A stretch of 64,000 bases of DNA from K189A clade bacterium (GTDB lineage: Bacteria > Pseudomonadota > Gammaproteobacteria > Pseudomonadales > Azotimanducaceae): contig CACMHG010000004.1 of the NCBI GenBank assembly GCA_902613475.1, positions 22,704-86,703 of the forward strand, written 5' to 3'. Below are positions 26,909 through 36,500 of the stretch, piece after piece. The notes beneath the pieces are model-generated. The model was not told the origin of the DNA. It saw nothing but the letters and a program-made list of their open reading frames with translations, and searched no databases. Numbering within the stretch: position 1 is the first letter of the stretch; the number at the start of each line of letters is the position of its first letter. Both the position numbers and the translations under genes were made by a program.

Positions 26909-28723
26909 ATGTCGTTGCTGAAGGATATCGCCACGCTCGGCCAGCTACCCGCCCTGCTGAGGCTCAAGAAGGGTATGACGCCGCGTCCTGAGGACGTTAA
27001 AGATTGTTTTGGCGCCCGCGTGGAGGCGAATGCGGCTAATTTGGGCACCCAGAGCGCCATCGTTTGCGAGGGCAAAGAACTTAACTGGATCGAGTTCAAC
27101 GGGCTGTCCAATCAGTACGCAAACGCCTTCAAAGCCCAAGGCTTGGACCGCGGCGACACCGTCTGCATCATGATGGAAAACCGGATTGAGTTTCTTGCTC
27201 TGCTGATCGGACTGAACAAACTCGGCGTAACCGCAGGCCTGCTAAATACCAATCTAACGGGCCGCTCTTTAAAGCACTGTATTAGCGTGATCGAGGCTAA
27301 GAAGTGCATTTTTGGCGCAGAGGTAATTGCCGCTGTTGCCGAGGTCCAGGGTGAGCTTGAACTCGCGACCGGCACAGATTTTTTGTTCGTTAGCGACGCT
27401 AGCTGCGACGATGTGAGCTGTCCTGAATGGGCCCTTGACCTAGACACACTGCAGCAGGCTGCCGAGGCCGTGAATCCGCCGGAAACCGGTGACAACACGA
27501 TTGGCCAAACAGCCCTTTACATCTATACCTCAGGCACCACGGGCTTACCCAAGGCAGCGGTTATGTCGAATCGTCGGTACCTGATCAGCGCAGATATGTC
27601 GGGGACCGCTGGCTTAAAGACCAAGCCAGGGAATCGCATTTATCTATGCCTACCGCTTTATCACGCTACCGGATTACTGCTGGGCGTAGGCTCTAGCCTA
27701 ACTACTGGCGCGGGCATGTTTGTGCGGCGCAAATTCTCGGCCAGCGCCTTTCGCAGCGACATACGCGACAACAACTGCACGCACATGGTCTACATCGGCG
27801 AGCTATGTCGATATCTGACCAATATCCCAGGAGAAACCGGTGACGCTCAGATACCCCTGCATTCAATCATGGGCAACGGTATGCGCCCAGACATCTGGAT
27901 GGGCTTCAAACAGCGCTATGGCATTCAGCGGATTTGCGAGATTTATGGTGCATCTGAGGGCAATGTGGCCTTCGCCAACCTGATGAATAAGGATCTCACC
28001 GTTGGCATGACGTCTGCGGAGGTAGTCCTTGTCCAGTACGATGTTGACCAAGATGAAATCATCCGCGATAACCAGGGTCGCTGCATCGAAGTGCGTAAGG
28101 GGGATGCGGGACTATTGCTGGGCAAAATCACCCCTGACACCGTATTTGAGGGCTATACAGATCCTCAGGCCACCGAAGGCAAAATTTTGCGCAACGCGTT
28201 GAGCGATGGCGACGCATGGTTCAATACTGGTGATCTAATGCGAGTGGTAGATGTCGGCTTCACCCTTGGCTATGACCACTATCAATTCGTCGATCGCGTT
28301 GGCGATACCTTCCGCTGGAAGTCAGAAAACGTATCCACCAATGAGGTGGGCGAAATCATAAATGGCTTTGACCAGGTGAAGTTCTGCAACGTCTACGGTG
28401 TGGAGATCCCTGGCGCCGATGGCCGTGCCGGCATGGCATCCATTACGCTGAACGACAATGTAACGTCACTGGACTTAGAGGAATTTTCGAGCTTCGTGCG
28501 GGACGCTCTGCCCAGCTATGCCGTACCCGTTTTTTTACGCATTGATGCGGATATTGACGTTACCGGCACGTTTAAGATGCTCAAGGGCGACCTTCGCAAA
28601 CAGGGCTATGACATCGAGCAGATAGACGGTGCAGTTTATGTGATGAAGAACGGCGAGACAGTCTATACGACGCTAGAAGCTGACTATGTCGAGGCCCTAG
28701 ACGCCGCAAATGCAGGCTTCTGA
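26909..28723 (+). CDS. FATP-type long-chain acyl-CoA synthetase
   Basis: 604 residues. ANL adenylation enzyme with the ATP loop YIYTSGTTGLPKAAV near residues 203-217. It has the FATP/VLACS signatures GNGMRPDIWMGFKQRYGI, ICEIYGASEGN and DRVGDTFRWKSENVST rather than those of ordinary FadD. Starts after AGGAG. It activates long or branched carboxylic acids, including in other bacteria sterol side chains, to CoA thioesters, coupled to uptake. The HAD gene overlaps its end by 14 bases. Confidence 0.93.
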   Translation: MSLLKDIATLGQLPALLRLKKGMTPRPEDVKDCFGARVEANAANLGTQSAIVCEGKELNWIEFNGLSNQYANAFKAQGLDRGDTVCIMMENRIEFLALLIGLNKLGVTAGLLNTNLTGRSLKHCISVIEAKKCIFGAEVIAAVAEVQGELELATGTDFLFVSDASCDDVSCPEWALDLDTLQQAAEAVNPPETGDNTIGQTALYIYTSGTTGLPKAAVMSNRRYLISADMSGTAGLKTKPGNRIYLCLPLYHATGLLLGVGSSLTTGAGMFVRRKFSASAFRSDIRDNNCTHMVYIGELCRYLTNIPGETGDAQIPLHSIMGNGMRPDIWMGFKQRYGIQRICEIYGASEGNVAFANLMNKDLTVGMTSAEVVLVQYDVDQDEIIRDNQGRCIEVRKGDAGLLLGKITPDTVFEGYTDPQATEGKILRNALSDGDAWFNTGDLMRVVDVGFTLGYDHYQFVDRVGDTFRWKSENVSTNEVGEIINGFDQVKFCNVYGVEIPGADGRAGMASITLNDNVTSLDLEEFSSFVRDALPSYAVPVFLRIDADIDVTGTFKMLKGDLRKQGYDIEQIDGAVYVMKNGETVYTTLEADYVEALDAANAGF

Positions 28724-29324
28724 CAACGCCGCCAGGGTTCTATTGCTGGACCTCGGTGGTGTTGTATTGGGCATTAACTTTCGCCGGGTGTTTCGGTACT
28801 GGGCCAATGCTGCAGGCGTTGACGAGTCGGTTTTTTACGACAATTGGAAGCTCGACGATGCCTATAAGGCCCAAGAAACCGGTGAGCTGGATTTCGCCGG
28901 TTATACCGAGCATTTGAGCCGCTCTCTCAATGTCGTTATGAGCGACGAGCAGTGGCGGGAAGGCTGGAACGCTTTATGGACGCAGCCGTATAAAGAGGTA
29001 AACGCTCTGTTTCCAAGTCTTAAGAAGCGATTCCAGCTGTGCGCCTTCAGCAACACCAATGCCGTACATGCCGAGAGTTTTCTAAACCTGTACCCGGATG
29101 TATTTGCGCACTTCGATCAACTCTTTTTATCCCATGAAGTTGGATGCCGAAAGCCTGCACCGGAATCATTTCTGCGAATCTGCAGCATGCTACAGTGCCA
29201 ACCCAATCAGGTGACGTTTTTGGATGACAGCCAGGAAAATATCGAGGGGGCAAAGTCAGCTGGCTTTACCGCCTACCTAACTCGCAGCGAGAGCGAAGTC
29301 GTCCAGGTCCTCAGATCTTTATAA
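28710..29324 (+). CDS. HAD-family phosphatase (YihX-like)
   Basis: 204 residues. Motif I is VLLLDLGGVVLGINF, with the nucleophile Asp and the D-L-G-G-V pattern of the YihX/HAD4 branch. Motif II Ser is in CAFSNTN, motif III Lys in GCRKPAPESF, motif IV in FLDDSQENIEGA. Helical cap near residues 20-85 (subfamily IA). In YihX this acts on sugar phosphates such as glucose-1-phosphate. It overlaps the acyl-CoA synthetase gene, so it is co-translated with it. Confidence 0.88.
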   Translation: MQASDNAARVLLLDLGGVVLGINFRRVFRYWANAAGVDESVFYDNWKLDDAYKAQETGELDFAGYTEHLSRSLNVVMSDEQWREGWNALWTQPYKEVNALFPSLKKRFQLCAFSNTNAVHAESFLNLYPDVFAHFDQLFLSHEVGCRKPAPESFLRICSMLQCQPNQVTFLDDSQENIEGAKSAGFTAYLTRSESEVVQVLRSL

Positions 29325-29330
29325 GCCCCT

Positions 29331-29582
29331 CTAGCCGCTGTCGCGCTCTAGCACCCTAATAGTGGCAAGCGCTTCGTCTCGAGAATTCCCGCAAATTGAG
29401 GGTTCTGCCTCAAAACTGGCGCAGAAGCGGGGCCTCTCAGGAGAGGCAAAAATCCGGCAGGCCATATCCTCGCTTAAGTGTAAGCAGGCCACGCCGGCTG
29501 GTTTACCCTCGGGCATACCCGGCATTGGCGAGCGGATACTGGGCGCTATGCAGCAGGCCCCGCATCCGGGGCGACAATTCAC
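29331..29582 (-). CDS. YkgJ-family cysteine-cluster protein
   Basis: 83 residues. Cysteines in the pattern CRPGCGACC near the start, then CLHL, MACRIF, RFCASF and SICG match the Zn- or Fe-binding YkgJ family of unknown function. It overlaps the end of the LLM gene upstream by four bases and is convergent with the HAD gene (six-base gap). Confidence 0.88.
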   Translation of the reverse strand: MNCRPGCGACCIAPSIRSPMPGMPEGKPAGVACLHLSEDMACRIFASPERPRFCASFEAEPSICGNSRDEALATIRVLERDSG

Positions 29583-30448
29583 TGATTAAACCGATGAGCG
29601 ATGGCGGCATACTGTTCGAGGATGGGCAGCACCTCATCTGCGGTGCCCGAAGGCAATGCAAAGATCACCCGATCAAAGCCCAGCTCGACCAGCGACTCGA
29701 CCGCAGAGGCGTCCGGGCCAACACCAAAAATACTGAAATTTGGCCGGCCTTCACGATTCGCCTGCTCCCATGCATCCAGGATCTGTGCTATTCCCGCTGC
29801 ATAGTCCAACGCGCCGCTCGCATTCGCGCGGCTGGCGTCCTGATAAATGGGGAACCAGCCATCGCCATACTCGGCAATACGCTGATAAACGAAACGCGAA
29901 GACGCCCCAAGTAGCACCGGTGGCCCACCGGTCTGTACCGGCTTCGGGTACGCCCAGAGTTTGTCAAAATCAACGAACTCACCGTGAAACTCGGCCTCTT
30001 CTGCGGACCAAATTTCGCGCATCGCAAGCACGCGCTCTCGCAAGATTTTCCAGCGTTGGGCAAAGGGCGTACCGTGGTTCTCCATTTCTTCAGCATTCCA
30101 GCCAGCACCTACCCCGAGTTGCACTCGGCCATTGGAGAGGAAGTCCAAGCTGGCAACCTGTTTGGCCATCAAAATAGGATCACGTTCTGTCACCAGCGAA
30201 ATGCCTGTGCCGAGTTTTAGATCCGTCGTTACCGCCGCAGCCATAGACAGCGCAACAAAGGGGTCGTGGGCATGCCAATACTGACGCGGAAGGTCTGCCC
30301 CACCAGGCCACGGCGAGATGCGACTGGCCGGAATATGCGTATGCTCAGGCAAAAAAAATGATTCGAAGCCGTGGGCTTCCGCTTCCCGCGCCAGCAAATC
30401 AGGCGCAATCGCGTAATCTGTGGCAAAAATCAGTAATCCAAAGTCCAT
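29579..30448 (-). CDS. LLM-class flavin-dependent oxidoreductase
   Basis: 289 residues. Bacterial-luciferase-like TIM barrel with FESFFLPEHTHIP near residue 30, the cis-peptide-type LKLGTGISLV strand, GRVQLGVGAGWNAEEMENHG and PPVLLGASSRFVYQRIAEYGDGWFP. The pattern is the one annotated as F420-dependent TIGR03619. Whether it uses F420 or FMN cannot be decided. It is co-transcribed with the YkgJ protein. Confidence 0.9.
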   Translation of the reverse strand: MDFGLLIFATDYAIAPDLLAREAEAHGFESFFLPEHTHIPASRISPWPGGADLPRQYWHAHDPFVALSMAAAVTTDLKLGTGISLVTERDPILMAKQVASLDFLSNGRVQLGVGAGWNAEEMENHGTPFAQRWKILRERVLAMREIWSAEEAEFHGEFVDFDKLWAYPKPVQTGGPPVLLGASSRFVYQRIAEYGDGWFPIYQDASRANASGALDYAAGIAQILDAWEQANREGRPNFSIFGVGPDASAVESLVELGFDRVIFALPSGTADEVLPILEQYAAIAHRFNQ

Positions 30449-30578
30449 CTGCCAGCCCTCCTTTTCGACAACCTAGAGCATAAACAATGGTGTGAGTATG
30501 GGAAGACGAAAAATGACGACCATCGCGCTAGCCATGACCGTTTTCGCGCAGGCTTAGGACGCACCTGCGCAAACGCTT

Positions 30579-31283
30579 TTAGAGACTGACGGTTTTGAGC
30601 GTCTGCATGTGACGGTCGATCTTATCGATGTAACGTAGTCCTGCAGCGAAGCGTTTGGAGTTCATACCAATATTGTAGGCAGACAGTGCGCACCGCTGGT
30701 CGCCTTCGCAGCGCTCTAGCAAATAACCCAGCACTTGAGTGCCGCAATAAATATTCTCTTCGGGGTCGTTGAGATCCGCGTTACCGCAAAAGGCTCCCCA
30801 GTAGTGGGGTCGAACCTGTGCCGGACCAACGGCCCCAACATGCGACTGGGCGTATTTGCGAAATGAGCTTTCGGCAAACACTAGGCTGGCAATCAACTCT
30901 GGTTCCATGCGCTGACGCGCAGACGCCTCCAGGATCCAGTCGCTGAACTCTAAAGCAACGGGCAATTTCACACCAAAGCCTGCGACCAGTTTTACAGCAA
31001 GGGCCTCAGCCTGCTCCATATGTGTCGAACTTGGCAGTTCGGGCAAGGCAAGGTGCAGGCTACGCGTAGGCCCATGAGAAGTGGCTTCCGACTGTGGCGC
31101 AGTACTAGCGAGCCCGCCAGCGACGGGCAGTTGACCACTATTCGTTACGGGAACATCCATTAGGGCGATGACCACAAAGGCCCCGACTAGGCAGACAGGT
31201 ACAGACAGCCGTGGTCGTACAACGGTCATGCCATAGCAGGCCACGACTGCGTGGCACCAGATATTCCACAATTTGTTACGCAT
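30579..31283 (-). CDS. Lytic transglycosylase (SLT domain) with N-terminal anchor
   Basis: 234 residues from the ATG beginning MRNKLWNIW, with GAGG eight bases upstream; the open frame to 31325 is less likely. A hydrophobic segment near residues 25-45 is a signal anchor, followed by a low-complexity region. The C-terminal SLT domain has the catalytic Glu in LVFAESSFRKYAQS, then VGAVGPAQVRPHYWG and CALSAYNIG. It cleaves peptidoglycan with 1,6-anhydro formation in the periplasm. No LysM or peptide-binding module. Confidence 0.88.
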   Translation of the reverse strand: MRNKLWNIWCHAVVACYGMTVVRPRLSVPVCLVGAFVVIALMDVPVTNSGQLPVAGGLASTAPQSEATSHGPTRSLHLALPELPSSTHMEQAEALAVKLVAGFGVKLPVALEFSDWILEASARQRMEPELIASLVFAESSFRKYAQSHVGAVGPAQVRPHYWGAFCGNADLNDPEENIYCGTQVLGYLLERCEGDQRCALSAYNIGMNSKRFAAGLRYIDKIDRHMQTLKTVSL

Positions 31284-31418
31284 CCGCCTACCCTCGACGT
31301 GATGGCGCGGCAGCCTGCCCACCATGATGTGAAAAAAACGTGAATTCTTAGTGCCGTTCAGCGTTTATGCAACGTCTGGCGCGCTCAGTGCGCCAGACAG
31401 GGAAATCAAGCCGGACTG

Positions 31419-32426
31419 CTATCCCGCTCGTAAAGCCTCAATTATTGCTGAGCGCTGCTCATCATTTGAGACCGGGAAGGAGGCAGACGTACGATCCACA
31501 TACCCACCGTAACGACGCAGCATTTCCGGTGCGATCTCTTGGGGTTCTCCCATTACACCGAAGGCGTTGATCATATCGTCGGTGATCAGGGTGCCCATTT
31601 CTTTCCAGCGGCCCTGTTTGGACATCGTGTTGAGCTTACTCTGCAGCTCACCCATGCCAATGGAGTCCAGCACGCCCTTATACGCGGGTGTCGAACCGTA
31701 GAAGGCAATGCGTTCTTGAGTCGCAACCTTGCTCTTTGCAAATTCCTCTTCGTTGCGGCCGGTAACCACAAAACAAGAATAGGATAGTTCAAATCCTTCA
31801 CGAGACTTACCCGCCTTGGCCAGTCCTGCTTCAATCGCCGGCAGAGTTACCGAATCAATATAGGCTTGGGTAGAAAATGGGTGAATGATCATGCCGTCGG
31901 CGACTTCACCAGCAACCTCGGTCATCTTGGGTCCCACTGCCGCCAGAATGACCTTGGGTGCTCCGTATTCGGTATCGTTCGGGGTAAAGGCTGGCGTCAT
32001 CAACGTATGCTGATAGTGCTCCCCTACAAATTGCAGCGGTTCGCCGTCGTACCAATTTGCCCAGATGGCGCGCATGGCCAAAATCAGCTCGCGCATCTGA
32101 GCCGCAGGGCCGCCCCAGGGCATGCTGAATCGCTTGGTAATATGCGGCTTAATCTGAGAGCCCAACCCCATGGTGAAACGTCCCTTGGAGTAGGCATTCA
32201 GGTCATGACCAATATTGGCGAGGTTCATCGGGCTACGTGCAAATGCCACGGCGATGGAGCTGGCGATTTCCAACTTTTCACTATGCTCAGCGGCCAATAG
32301 CAGCGGGAAGAAGGGGTCATGATTCATCTCGGCGGTGCGCACGCCATCGTATCCCTGTGATTCGATGGTCTTCACGGCGCTCGGAATGGCGTGCAGGTCT
32401 AGATTGATACCGGTATCTACTTTCAT
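31419..32426 (-). CDS. LLM-class oxidoreductase (paralog A)
   Basis: 335 residues. TIM-barrel luciferase-like fold with YDGVRTAEMNHDPFFPLLLAAEH, SSIAVAFARSPMNLANIGHDL and RFTMGLGSQIKPHITKRFSMPW. The pattern is of the TIGR03617 group. About half of the aligned residues match its downstream neighbour in the list (32454-33458), so the two come from a tandem duplication. 27 bases lie between them and they should share a transcript. Substrate unknown. Confidence 0.9.
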   Translation of the reverse strand: MKVDTGINLDLHAIPSAVKTIESQGYDGVRTAEMNHDPFFPLLLAAEHSEKLEIASSIAVAFARSPMNLANIGHDLNAYSKGRFTMGLGSQIKPHITKRFSMPWGGPAAQMRELILAMRAIWANWYDGEPLQFVGEHYQHTLMTPAFTPNDTEYGAPKVILAAVGPKMTEVAGEVADGMIIHPFSTQAYIDSVTLPAIEAGLAKAGKSREGFELSYSCFVVTGRNEEEFAKSKVATQERIAFYGSTPAYKGVLDSIGMGELQSKLNTMSKQGRWKEMGTLITDDMINAFGVMGEPQEIAPEMLRRYGGYVDRTSASFPVSNDEQRSAIIEALRAG

Positions 32427-32453
32427 GGTGACTCCTCTGAATTCCTGTGTGAT

Positions 32454-33458
32454 TTATGCGGAGAGTTCTCGAATGATCGCAAGACGCTTGTCTTTTGGAA
32501 TATTCGCGTAAGCAGCAGATGTGCGGTCCACCACATCGCCATAGCGAGCCTTCATTTGGCCAGCGATGGTTTCTGGCTCACCGATGACTGCAAATTCCTT
32601 CAATATGTCGGGGGTAATAAGTTCACCCATTTCATCCCATCGTCCCTGCTTCGACATTCGGTTAAGCTCGTCCTGCATGTCGCCAATACCAATACTCTCC
32701 AGTACCGGTCGATAGGCCGGGGTGGAGCCGTAAAAGGCGATTTGCTTGCAGGTTGCCGTTTCTGCCTCCCGGAGCTCTTCCTCGGTTTGGCCGGTCACGA
32801 CAAATGCAGGGTAACTGATCTCAAAATTGTCACGCGACTTACCTGCCTTGGCGAATCCGCGCTCCAGCGCTGGCAGGGTTGTCTCGCGCAGGTATTTCTC
32901 TGTGGTAAAGGCGTGTGCGATAACCCCATCCGCTACCTCGCCGGCGACTTCGGTCATCATGGGGCCGACAGCTGCCAAAAAGACCTTTGGCGCACCGTAG
33001 TCATTATTCGTCGGAGTAAAGAAAGGGGTCATTAAAGTATGGGTATAAAACTCCCCGGTAAATTCCAGGGGCTTTTGCTCATGCCAGCAGTCCCAAATTG
33101 ACCGCATCGCCATAATATATTCGCGCATGCGCGCCGCAGGACTCGACCATGGCATGGAAAACCGCTTGGTGATGTGCGGTTTGATTTGAGACCCAAGACC
33201 GAGCACAAATCGCCCCTTGGAATACGCATTGAGATCGTGACCGATATTCGCAAGGGTCATGGGCGAGCGAGCAAAGGCCACGGCGATAGAGGTCATGAGC
33301 TGCACTTTCTCTGTATTTTGTGCGGCCACTAACAATGGAAAAAAGGGGTCGTGGGCTGTTTCAGCGGTCATCACTCCGGTGTAACCCATCTCTTCTAGCT
33401 CTGCTGCCTGCGCCCCAACCGTACTTAAATTAAGCCCAACACCGCCGTCTACTTTCAT
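32454..33458 (-). CDS. LLM-class oxidoreductase (paralog B)
   Basis: 334 residues, same family as the neighbouring paralog, with YTGVMTAETAHDPFFPLLVAA, SIAVAFARSPMTLANIGHDLNAYSKGRF, GLGSQIKPHITKRFSMPW and QIAFYGSTPAYRPVLESIG. Divergence between the copies is greatest in the N-terminal 25 residues and near the C-terminus, suggesting different substrates. First of the two in transcription. Confidence 0.9.
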   Translation of the reverse strand: MKVDGGVGLNLSTVGAQAAELEEMGYTGVMTAETAHDPFFPLLVAAQNTEKVQLMTSIAVAFARSPMTLANIGHDLNAYSKGRFVLGLGSQIKPHITKRFSMPWSSPAARMREYIMAMRSIWDCWHEQKPLEFTGEFYTHTLMTPFFTPTNNDYGAPKVFLAAVGPMMTEVAGEVADGVIAHAFTTEKYLRETTLPALERGFAKAGKSRDNFEISYPAFVVTGQTEEELREAETATCKQIAFYGSTPAYRPVLESIGIGDMQDELNRMSKQGRWDEMGELITPDILKEFAVIGEPETIAGQMKARYGDVVDRTSAAYANIPKDKRLAIIRELSA

Positions 33459-33512
33459 GCGTTATCTCCAAAAACTCCAAGTTTTCCCATCACAAGTCCA
33501 GCCAAAGCGCTG

Positions 33513-34193
33513 CTACTCGCCGCTAACCGCTTGAGGCGGCAGCTGTTCACAAATTCCGTCGACAGCGGCACCACTGTGCTCAAATCTCCGCCCGTTACCG
33601 CAGTTGTCTGCCAGGTAATGCTTCACGCCCACAGAGCCCTGGCTGAACGTCAGTTCATAGAACAGTGCGTTAGGGTGCTTAACCCGGCGAATCTGCTGCT
33701 CATTCAATCGCAAAAAGTGTCCCAGAATCGCGCGGGAAACCACACCATGGGTGACGATCGCCAAACAATCCGGCTGTTGCCACCGCAGCAGCAGCTCACG
33801 AAATCGAGCCAGTAAATCCGGTAGGTTTTCGCCACCACCTGGTCGATGGTGATGTGCATCTGCCTGCAGCTGGGCCCACTCCTTTGCATGCTCGCGCTGC
33901 ACTTGTTCCGGCGTTTTGCCAGACCAGGTCCCGCAGTCTCGCTCAAGTAGGGCATCGCTGAAATACTGAGGGGCTTGTACCGACTCATGTATCAGTTCGG
34001 CGGTCGCGCGGGCGCGCCCGGCGGAAGACACCCAATAACAGTCTGGTATCGCCAGCTGAGACAGCTGCAGGCCGTGGGCTAGCGCCTGTTCACGCCCACG
34101 CTCGGTGAGAGGGGAATCCAAGCGCCCCTGCATCTTGCCCGCCACGTTCCACTCGGTTTCGCCGTGTCGAAACAGGTAAATTTTTCGGCTCAT
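33513..34193 (-). CDS. Histidine phosphatase family protein
   Basis: 226 residues. IYLFRHGETEWN holds the phospho-His (R-H-G), SSAGRARATAEL the second Arg, LLERDCGTWSGKT the acid loop and IVTHGVVSRAILG the second His. Similar in layout to GpmB, CobC and broad-specificity phosphatases. The C-terminal ~40 residues look unstructured. It lies among LLM genes, 54 bases from one and 37 from another, but a shared role is not evident. Confidence 0.9.
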   Translation of the reverse strand: MSRKIYLFRHGETEWNVAGKMQGRLDSPLTERGREQALAHGLQLSQLAIPDCYWVSSAGRARATAELIHESVQAPQYFSDALLERDCGTWSGKTPEQVQREHAKEWAQLQADAHHHRPGGGENLPDLLARFRELLLRWQQPDCLAIVTHGVVSRAILGHFLRLNEQQIRRVKHPNALFYELTFSQGSVGVKHYLADNCGNGRRFEHSGAAVDGICEQLPPQAVSGE

Positions 34194-34230
34194 GCTAGCC
34201 TGATCCTATCAGTCGGTGCTCGGACAATGC

Positions 34231-35229
34231 TCAGGCAAATTGAAACGCGGTGCCGGTAAACGCAGCAAAAGTACGGTCAACATCCTCTTTATTGCCAGCC
34301 AGCGGTGCAATGATGTGGGTGTCGACCCCACCATCGGCATCGGCCTGTATGCGCGCCTGGATCTCGCCTTCATCGCCTATGATGGCGATTTCATCAATCA
34401 TTTCATCTGACATCGCCGAGGCGGTTTTGTTGCGATCTTTTTCCGCCCAACCCTCGGCTATTTGCGCGGCGGCTTCGGTGTATCCGGCCCAGGCTAGGAA
34501 GTTGTTATAAACCGGCGTGGCATAGTAGGGACCAAAGGCTCCTCTGAATAGGTTGCGTCCATATTCTTTGTCATCAGTGCACAACACCATGGCGCGGTTA
34601 ACGATTTCTACCCCGGCTGGATCCTTGCCCGCCGCTTTCGCACCAATCGCCACATGCTCCATCATTTTTGGTAGGGCGGCCTTCGGCCAGAGGTTAAAAA
34701 TCACACCGTCCCCAACTTCTGCGGCCATCTCGATCATTTTGGGACGCAGTGCTGCAAGGTAGACTGCTGGCGGTTTCTCCATGGGCGCTTGGCGGTATCC
34801 GCGGCTAAACACGGTCTCACCGTCGTAGTTGGTCTTTTCACCCGCCAGCATAATTTTCACCAGCTCGGCTGTTTCACGGACCCGGGTCAGGGGTTTTTCC
34901 AATGGAATACCGTTGAACTGGCCCATGATGGTTTGGCTCGATGACCCAAGGCCTAGGACAAAGCGTTCAGGCAACAGCTGTCCAATCACATTCGCCGAAG
35001 CCGCTAGCACCGAGGGTGAGCGCGTATACACCGGTGTGACTGCCGTACCAATTCGAATGCTGGAGGTGTGATGCGCAATAGCCGCCACCTGGGTCAGCGT
35101 ATCTGGCGCGCCGGAGTCGCTAAACCACGCATCGGGAATGCCGTTGTCTTCTGCCCAGCGAATCCTGTCGATGGTGTCGGTAATACGTGGCCCCGCGGGT
35201 AGCGTGACGGCAATGCGTTTCTGCGGCAT
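34231..35229 (-). CDS. LLM-class oxidoreductase
   Basis: 332 residues. Luciferase-like barrel with DAWFSDSGAPDTLTQVAAIAHHTSSIRIGTAVTPVYTRSP, RFVLGLGSSSQTIMGQFNGI and VYLAALRPKMIEMAAEVGDGVIFNLWP. Not a close relative of the two paralogs at 31-33 kb. Family members reduce or oxidise with F420 or FMN. It is divergent from the phosphotransferase gene at 35335, with about 100 bases between the two starts. Confidence 0.9.
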   Translation of the reverse strand: MPQKRIAVTLPAGPRITDTIDRIRWAEDNGIPDAWFSDSGAPDTLTQVAAIAHHTSSIRIGTAVTPVYTRSPSVLAASANVIGQLLPERFVLGLGSSSQTIMGQFNGIPLEKPLTRVRETAELVKIMLAGEKTNYDGETVFSRGYRQAPMEKPPAVYLAALRPKMIEMAAEVGDGVIFNLWPKAALPKMMEHVAIGAKAAGKDPAGVEIVNRAMVLCTDDKEYGRNLFRGAFGPYYATPVYNNFLAWAGYTEAAAQIAEGWAEKDRNKTASAMSDEMIDEIAIIGDEGEIQARIQADADGGVDTHIIAPLAGNKEDVDRTFAAFTGTAFQFA

Positions 35230-35334
35230 GAGTTCCCCTCCAACAAATAAAGTGCAAAGCCTCGCACTTTGCCCTCTATGAGATCAAGCCGTATCCTTGC
35301 CCGCTCGGTGGAGGAAATAGAGGCGGAGAGTGCT

Positions 35335-36387
35335 ATGAGTGACGTTGAACTAACCCCGGTTCGGGATGCCCACAAATTTGATGAGCAGGCCCTCGAGCAA
35401 TATCTGCAGATGCATGTTGAAGGCTTTCAGGGCCCCATGGAAATCAAGCAGTTTGAGGGCGGCCAATCCAACCCAACTTTTCAGTTGATCACAGCCAGCC
35501 AGCGATATGTTTTGCGCAAACAACCGCCGGGTGAGCTACTTCCCTCGGCGCATCAGGTAGACCGCGAATACCGCGTTATGGACGGGCTTTGGAATACTGA
35601 GGTTCCTGTACCCAAGATGTTCTGCCTATGCGAAGACGCCTCGGTGATTGGCACTAAGTTCTACGTTATGGAGATGGTGGAAGGCCGATTGTTTACTGAA
35701 ACGCGCCTACCCGATGTCAGCAATGACGATAGACGCGCCATCTACCTGGACTTGGCCCGAGTGATGGCAAAACTGCACAGCGTGGATCCTGCCACAGTGG
35801 GACTCGAGACCTTTGGTCGCCCCGGAAACTATTACGAGCGTCAGATTGGCCGCTGGAGCAAGCAATATCTGGCGTCACAGACCGACGAGCTTCCCGCCAT
35901 GAACAAACTAATGGAGTGGTTACCCAACAATATTCCCGCTGATGCGGGTTCTGTGATCGTGCACGGCGATTACCGCCTGGGTAACGTGCTCATACACCCG
36001 ACCGAACCCAAGATCGTCGCAGTACTGGACTGGGAACTTTCAACCCTTGGAGATGGTCTCGCAGATTTGGGTTACCTGTGTCAGGACTATCACGGCGATG
36101 CCTACGACGACGAGGGCCTGGCGGGCGCAGATTTCGCTGCGTTGAATCTACCGACCGAAGAGGAATTCGTTGCCGAGTACTGCAGCCATGCAGGACGCGA
36201 TGGTATCGACAACTGGCACTTCTACCTGATTTACAACATGTTCCGCTCCGCAGGCATCATTCAGGGCGTCTATAAGCGCGGCTTGGATGGCAACGCCAGC
36301 TCCGCAAAGGCACTGGAATACGCTGATGCAGCGCGCCTGCGCTCAGAACGGGGCTGGGCGTTGGTAGAGGCCAGCGGCGTAGCCTAA
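35335..36387 (+). CDS. ACAD10/APH-type phosphotransferase
   Basis: 350 residues from the ATG at 35335 (GGCGGAGAG upstream). The kinase-like fold has GGQSNPTFQLI near residue 40, KQPPGELLPSAHQVDREYRVM, catalytic VIVHGDYRLGN (H-G-D-x-R-x-x-N) near 206 and VLDWELSTLGD near 225. Homologous to the N-terminal domain of ACAD10/11, which phosphorylates 4-hydroxy-acyl-CoA before dehydration. It fits with the acyl-CoA synthetase and LLM enzymes of this region. Confidence 0.9.
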   Translation: MSDVELTPVRDAHKFDEQALEQYLQMHVEGFQGPMEIKQFEGGQSNPTFQLITASQRYVLRKQPPGELLPSAHQVDREYRVMDGLWNTEVPVPKMFCLCEDASVIGTKFYVMEMVEGRLFTETRLPDVSNDDRRAIYLDLARVMAKLHSVDPATVGLETFGRPGNYYERQIGRWSKQYLASQTDELPAMNKLMEWLPNNIPADAGSVIVHGDYRLGNVLIHPTEPKIVAVLDWELSTLGDGLADLGYLCQDYHGDAYDDEGLAGADFAALNLPTEEEFVAEYCSHAGRDGIDNWHFYLIYNMFRSAGIIQGVYKRGLDGNASSAKALEYADAARLRSERGWALVEASGVA

Positions 36388-36446
36388 ATTCGAACGGCAG
36401 TGATGCCTGCTCTTGCGTTAACGCGCAGCAGCATGTTGATGGAAAA

Positions 36447-36473
36447 AAAAAGGGGCGATAAACGCCCCTTTTT
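36447..36473. terminator. Bidirectional rho-independent terminator
   Basis: A perfect 11-bp stem (AAAAAGGGGCG / CGCCCCTTTTT) with loop ATAAA between two convergent genes. The A run on the left and T run on the right give a U tract on both strands, so it can end the phosphotransferase transcript (plus) and the LLM transcript (minus). Confidence 0.92.
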
Positions 36474-36500
36474 CATTTAATTACCCTCGCAAGCTTCGGG

